Shown here: positions 59,349 to 64,000 of the stretch, in pieces
Layout of the letters: every line of letters starts with the position of its first letter
Position numbering within the stretch: the first letter of the stretch is position 1
Source: Scatophagus argus
Lineage: Eukaryota; Chordata; Actinopteri; Scatophagidae
Assembly: GCF_020382885.2 (NCBI RefSeq)
Contig: NC_058510.1
Coordinates: forward strand, 386,001 to 450,000
Length of the DNA stretch: 64,000 nucleotides
Direction of reading: 5' to 3'
Program-made: the position numbers and the translations under genes
The notes under the pieces: model-generated
Databases searched by the model: none
Told to the model about the DNA's origin: nothing
What the model saw: only the letters and a program-made list of their open reading frames with translations

Positions 59349-61013
59349 TGTCTGTGTGTGTGTGTGTGTGTGTGTTGTGGGTGTGTCTCACCTGCACTGC
59401 AATGTAGAGTCCAGGTATGTTGAAGGTCTCAAACATGATCTCTGCCAGGTACTCTCTGTTCTCAGGTGTGTTGAGAGGAGGCTCTGTCTGCACACACACA
59501 AACACACACACGCAGAGGTCTCTGATTGGATATCCGATGCTTAATTTACTCAAATAGTCACGACAGGTAACGGTGCTCTCTGATTGGCTGCCTGTTAAGT
59601 AGGACATACAGGTAAGAAGAGGCAAAGTAAAAGTTGTCCACCCACCATGAGGAAGCTGTGGTCCTCAGGCTCCGCTCGAAGGTATTTGAAGATAATCTGC
59701 TCCATGAACTTCTCCATCAGGTCCCAGTCCTCCACCATCCCATGACGGATGGGCCACTAAACACACCACCATCACACACACAAACACACAAGCCAATCAG
59801 GTGAGCACCAGTGAAGGCACAACCATGAATGTCTTAGACCTTCATGGTTGTGCCTTCGCAACCGGACAGATTCATTTTCAGGTCCAGTGGTCAGTTCTGG
59901 TACTGCACTGAAAAGTCCCCCTGTGGTCCAGAAACCAGATTTGACCTTTTAGAAAAAAGATGTCTGTAAAGCCGCTGGCAGGACACCTGGACCTGCACAC
60001 AAGGTGAACCGTGACTCAGTCCATTATGAATGTGAGTGTTTCTCACTGGACTGAACGGACGCGTGGGCTAACAGACGTCCCTGGGACCTTCCTCCTACCT
60101 TGGTTGCATAGTTGGGTTTGTCTATGGCTTCGTCTCCGATGTAGAAGTCCAGGTCGTCGACTCCTCTTGCGAGCCTCCTCTGAGCCTGTTCTCCCACACT
60201 GGCCGACTCCCTGATGGCGATACCTGCAGCAGATCAGATCCAGACACACGCACAGGAAGTGACAACACACAAGCAAACCTCACAGTATCTGATCTCGCCA
60301 TGAAAACGTCCCACTGAGACCAAAGCTTCGACGTTTGATGCTTACAGGAGGGCATGATGAACTGTGGCTCCGTGTTTCCAGCATAGCCGATCTTTGTGTA
60401 CCTGCAGACGGAGAGGACAAAACAGTGAAGAAGAACTCTGGTGACGCTGATAAACACGCCCTTAAGGCTCGATGATGGCCTGTTTTCTGCCACGTCCTGA
60501 CGACGTGAACGCAGCCTGCAGCTCCTGGTCTAAATCCTCCAGCTGTCCCACATTCAGAGCAGAATTAGACCACATCAGTGCGGCTCCTGATGCTGTCCAT
60601 AAGACACAGCACACAGTGGGAGGCCTAAGCTGAGGCTGTGGATGACTTCAGCAGTGATCAACACTGAAAGATGTGTGGAATTTAACTGAACTTTTAGTCA
60701 GACTTAACTCGCTGCTAACTGCTGAAAACAGCAGACACTTAAACGCACCATCTGACGGTTAACATAATGGAAGAGTTAGCACGTCATCAGCTGCAAGTCC
60801 AGTTTGTGGCGCCAGTTTCCACCAAACCAGTCAGAGAGCAGAAACACCAGTGAAGCCGGAGTGATGACGGATGCAGACGTGACGTTCATAACATCTCGCT
60901 ACATATGACATCACAGGCGTTACAGAGTGTGCATCCATCCATCCGTGTGTGTGTGTGTGTCCTCACCCGGTCCCGCAGTCTATCACGCACGGGGGCAGCT
61001 GTAGCAGGGACAT
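56407..61013 (-). CDS. actr3b: Actin-related protein 3B (Arp2/3 complex subunit), 12 exons, complete
   Basis: Arp3 subunit of the Arp2/3 complex, which nucleates branched actin filaments in the cytoplasm. Exons: 60,967-61,013; 60,346-60,401; 60,099-60,223; 59,646-59,756; 59,392-59,487; 59,158-59,265; 58,906-59,049; 57,925-58,098; 57,148-57,240; 56,917-57,042; 56,760-56,843; 56,407-56,502. They sum to 1,260 nt, 419 residues plus stop; human ACTR3B has 418. All phases match. Actin-fold nucleotide-binding motifs are intact: [16 protein letters not shown] (phosphate 1), [16 protein letters not shown] (phosphate 2) and [17 protein letters not shown] (adenosine). [15 protein letters not shown] and [20 protein letters not shown] fit ACTR3B better than ACTR3. 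The start [14 protein letters not shown] differs from the mammalian MAGSLPPCV but aligns. A Tc1-derived copy sits in the intron at 58.1-58.9 kb. Confidence 0.97.
58155..58705 (+). mobile_element. Tc1-like transposon relic with DDE tail, copy D
   Basis: Plus-strand text encodes the transposase end: [10 protein letters not shown]-like [36 protein letters not shown], then [10 protein letters not shown]-type shifted sequence. It lacks a full-length transposase. It corresponds, reversed, to the copies at 17.6, 19.1 and 21.8 kb. It lies within an actr3b intron. Confidence 0.8.
59310..59377. repeat. (GT)n microsatellite, about 30 units, slightly interrupted
   Basis: GT repeat in an actr3b intron, just inside the 5' splice site of the exon at 59,392 (coding strand GTGAGACACACCCACAACAC then CA repeat). 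Confidence 0.97.
59813..59857. repeat. Perfect 17-bp inverted repeat (hairpin) in an actr3b intron
   Basis: Left arm GAAGGCACAACCATGAA (59,813-59,829) and right arm TTCATGGTTGTGCCTTC (59,841-59,857) are exact reverse complements around an 11-nt loop. It lies in the intron between the exons at 59.7 and 60.1 kb. It could be a local inverted duplication or a small RNA hairpin; no gene assignment is possible. Confidence 0.85.
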
Positions 61014-62571
61014 GTTGAGGTTCTGCTGTAGTCCGGCTCGGTCCGGCCCCGCAGAGGGACGGTGGTCGATTGGTCTGTTTTATGACCGTAGCGGTGCAGA
61101 CCGGAGAGCGCAACCAGTCTGTCTGCGGTGGACCTCCTCTCCGTCTGTCTGTCAGTTGTTCCGGGTCGGAGGCAAAGATGGAGAAAATAGAAACACATCT
61201 GACACGGCCCCGGCAACCGGAGAGGTGTGTGTGTGTGTGTGTGTGTGTGTGCTGCGTTCACGTGATGTCAGCTACCCCGCATATAGCCCTCCTCTGCCTG
61301 TGAACAAACACGGCGCAGCTCCGCCGCCTGCCGGTCACCTTAGGAAACAACAACAACAACAACACTGTGAGAAGATTCCGGTCTGAGTTGCGTCACTTCC
61401 TGTTCTGTTTCCCTCTTCATCCAGTGAGGCTCAAAGTGAAGCGGATACACTGAAAACGGTTTTATTTGAACATAAATCAGTTTACCTGCTGAAATAAAAG
61501 CATCACACTGCAAAAATACTCACAAGTAAAAGTCAAAACAGTCCCTGACTGCTGACCATCACTTTTCTTAATTATCAGCTCCACATTAGAGCTTCTTCAT
61601 ATGTTCATGAAGGTAATAACAATAATAAAAATAATAAGAATACGAATAACAGTATAGTTACTATAGTACTTTATCACCAACGGTGGATAAAACCGCTTCT
61701 CTCCTCCTTCAGATCAATAATAAATAAAACAAATATGATTAAAATCGCAGTTTAAAGTTGATTAGAATACGCAGACGTGTACATGTTAGTGCTCAGTGGT
61801 TCTGGTGCAGTATTTACGGTCCTTGTACTCAGTTTTTCTATTGCTGTGATTAAGGAGTGAATCCAGCAGGTGGCAGCAAACACACACACAGTAACACATT
61901 CAAACAAATTTTATTTAAATAAAACTTCTTAACAATAACAAGTATCAATACATCAGTTTACAGGTGATCGATCAACAGGTTTAAACTGAAAAGTGCAGAA
62001 ATACTCACTGAAGCTGCTACTACCACTGCTACTATACTACTAACAACAAAATATGGGTAATAATACCTCTAATACCTGTAGTACTACTACCATAACTATT
62101 ACTATTACAAGTTATAATAATACCTCTGCTACAACCACTTCTACCAGTGTATTACTGCTCACATTACTACTAATACGTAGAACTACTGAATAAATACTTG
62201 CAACTGTGAAACTACTCCTACCACTAGTTATAGTAATAGATCTATCACAATTACAAATATTGATTATTACAACGAATCACTGATAACAATAAACACAAAT
62301 GGATGATAATTGATTAGCTCCGATGTGCACGCACGCTCGGCAGTGGAGCCAATGAGAGTGACGCAAGAGGAAGTGATCGACGTGCCCGAGCCGAACAGAG
62401 TCGGAATATTTACAGATCAAAGAGAGACAGGAAACCTTCATCATCATCATCATCCTCATCTTCATCAGCATTATCACCATCACCTGAATGCTTTAATACA
62501 GGCATTTTGCGACTGGAGTTTGGCGGCAGGAGGACCGTTGGAGGGGAATCCCGACGGTCACAACGAGGGGG

Positions 62572-62613
<42 letters not shown>

Positions 62614-63231
62614 GCACGTGTCAGTAAGGACTACAGACCCGGAGCTGATCCTGCTTTTCTCCGCCACTTTTTCCGGGACAGTATGCTGTACTCTCACGTT
62701 ACGGATCGTCAGCAGCTGATTTGTTTCCTCCCTTCAGTCCTCCGTCGGTTCCTCTGCGTCGTGTTTCCCCGGACTCTGAAACGCTTCACCTGGCTGAGCC
62801 CCGCAGCTTCACCCGGGCTTCGAACCGCCGATAATCACTCCAGTCGCGCTGGGGATTTATTGATCGCTGTCTCCGATTGATAAGCTGCCGCTCCAGATGA
62901 GGCGTCATCAGGTCCAGTTTGAAAGGAGGCGGTGAACCCGTATTCATTTTAATGCTTTAAACATCACTCTGGACTTTAATGCTGGAGTTTTTATCATCTC
63001 TGAAAGATTTTTAAAAACATGGGCAGCAATCAGTGTGTGTTCAATAGCCGAGCCACCAGGACTGATTATTAATAATAATTTATACATACAGCCACTTAGT
63101 GGGACTGAACTGAGGACCTTTATCTTGAAATCACCTGAAACACGTCTCCTGCTGACGTCACCAGGTGCTCTCCCGCTATTGGAGTGTCTTTGAGCATCAA
63201 TAATGTGTGACAGCGGTGTGTGGCAGTGACG
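61014..63231. other. Divergent intergenic region between actr3b and the BCL2-family gene
   Basis: About 2.2 kb separates the two start codons. CpG-richer parts at 60,960-61,330 and 62,330-62,880 are probable promoters. Between them the DNA is AT-rich with TACTACTAC-type simple sequence (62,000-62,250) and GT repeats at 61,224-61,251 and 62,577-62,608. No coding exon could be supported. Confidence 0.5.
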
Positions 63232-63448
63232 ATGGCCGCAGCCTATAACAACCGGGACATCGTGGACGATTATCTCCGCTACAAGCTGCTCAACAGCGGC
63301 CTGCAGGCCTGGAGCGACCCGTCGGGGCGCTGCCGAACGGGCGCTCAGCGCAGACGCTACGCAGCCGCTTCAGCGTCGACGTCATCACAGAGAGCTGAGC
63401 GAGCGGTGACGTCATACCGAGAGGTCACTCAGGAAGACACTCAGCAAG
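63232..63448 (+). CDS. BCL2-family protein, first coding exon with BH4-like motif (partial)
   Basis: The ATG at 63,232 opens MAAAYNNRDIVDDYLRYKLL, closely resembling the BH4 helix of BCL2 ([20 protein letters not shown]). NSGLQAWSD and a Ser/Ala/Arg-rich, loop-like segment follow. A consensus donor (CAAG|GTAAGG) ends the exon at 63,448 after 72 codons plus one base. BH3, BH1 and BH2 must lie in later exons beyond the window. BH4-bearing members are usually anti-apoptotic and act at mitochondrial and ER membranes; which member this is cannot be decided. An upstream in-frame GTG is not considered a start. Confidence 0.72.
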
Positions 63449-64000
63449 GTAAGGAAGTGTTGTCGTAGAAACGACTGATGTTTAACCTGCATACGCTTCC
63501 GGTTTGTCCCAGTGGTCACATGTACATCACCACCTGTATAAGAGGGAGGTCTGTCAAACCCCTAAAAGGACACCTCGAACCAGGGGCCAGTCTAGGAATT
63601 GGCGGGGTCTTGGGCCCATTCCAGACCCTCTGGGTTCCCTCATATTAAAGTAAATTTTTTCCTTCTCTTCTCCCTGAAACAATATTGCCAAAATATAATT
63701 TAATTCTACAACATTGTTTGCTGGCTGCTAACATTATATTTCATTTGAAGTTTGATTTTTTTAATAATAACGTTAAGACAGTTGCTCTGACTGTAAAATT
63801 GTAGATATTTCTGTTACATTTAAAAATTTTGCTCAACAATATTTCATGACTGTATCAGCGCAAGTAAATTTGAACGTAGTGGCTGACATGCTGTGAAAGA
63901 CAACGATACACCTGCGATACACCTGCTGTCCTCCTGATAAGTCCTGAGCTCCATCAGAGCGCTCTACAAGTATTTGTTTCCCTCATTACCAGTCTCCTCG
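63449..64000 (+). other. Start of BCL2-family intron 1; nothing else seen
   Basis: AT-rich sequence after the donor at 63,449 with no conserved protein segment in any frame. It is most simply the first intron, running off the window. Confidence 0.5.

Overview
The window is vertebrate nuclear DNA, almost certainly from a teleost fish, probably a spiny-rayed one. The evidence is the gene order kmt2c, xrcc2, actr3b (the neighbours on human 7q36), compact introns packed with CA/GT microsatellites, and typical fish mobile elements: L2-like and Rex1-like LINEs, tRNA-derived SINEs and Tc1-like transposon relics. Nothing prokaryotic is present. All gene models were made by eye from protein similarity, GT-AG sites and reading phase, so exon edges are careful estimates.

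Region 1 (about 1-43,700, minus strand) is the N-terminal two thirds of kmt2c, the MLL3 histone H3K4 methyltransferase. About 60 coding exons can be followed from an AT-hook start exon (40,055) through the extended PHD, two PHD clusters, an HMG-like box, and long Gln/Pro-rich and coiled-coil linkers, to an exon ending at 2,090. The second extended PHD, FYRN/FYRC and SET exons lie past the left edge. Two exons stand out. One is an SP-rich acidic exon (37,668-38,259). The other is a 4.7-kb exon (27,665-32,340) that adds about 1,560 residues, including about 43 units of a 14-residue [14 protein letters not shown]-like repeat, at the place where the paralogue KMT2D carries its own SPPPE repeats. 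Mobile elements occupy the introns and the left flank: an L2-like LINE reaches within about 10 bp of a splice donor, a Rex1-like LINE fills the intron before the 4.7-kb exon, and Tc1 relics and a SINE lie between.

Region 2 (43,900-46,000, minus) is xrcc2, a RAD51 paralogue, here in six coding exons. Region 3 (46,500-50,700, minus) is a C2H2 zinc-finger gene I cannot name, with three copies of a RRKMVGPPIRYLLESEE motif. Region 4 (50,950-52,560) holds a frameshifted H2A relic (plus) and an H3 gene (minus) whose protein lacks K14 and has K36E although its promoter and 3' stem-loop look intact. Region 5 (52,700-56,400) is retroelement debris and the likely actr3b 3' UTR. Region 6 (56,407-61,013, minus) is a complete 12-exon actr3b, an Arp2/3 complex subunit. 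Region 7 (61,100-64,000) ends with the first coding exon of a BCL2-family gene on the plus strand, which continues off the right edge.

The genes do not form an operon. They are independent nuclear genes for chromatin marking (kmt2c, histones), homologous recombination (xrcc2), actin nucleation (actr3b) and apoptosis control (BCL2 family). The most unusual material is the kmt2c repeat exon, the run of kmt2c and actr3b introns that start with CA repeats right at the 5' splice site, and the altered H3.
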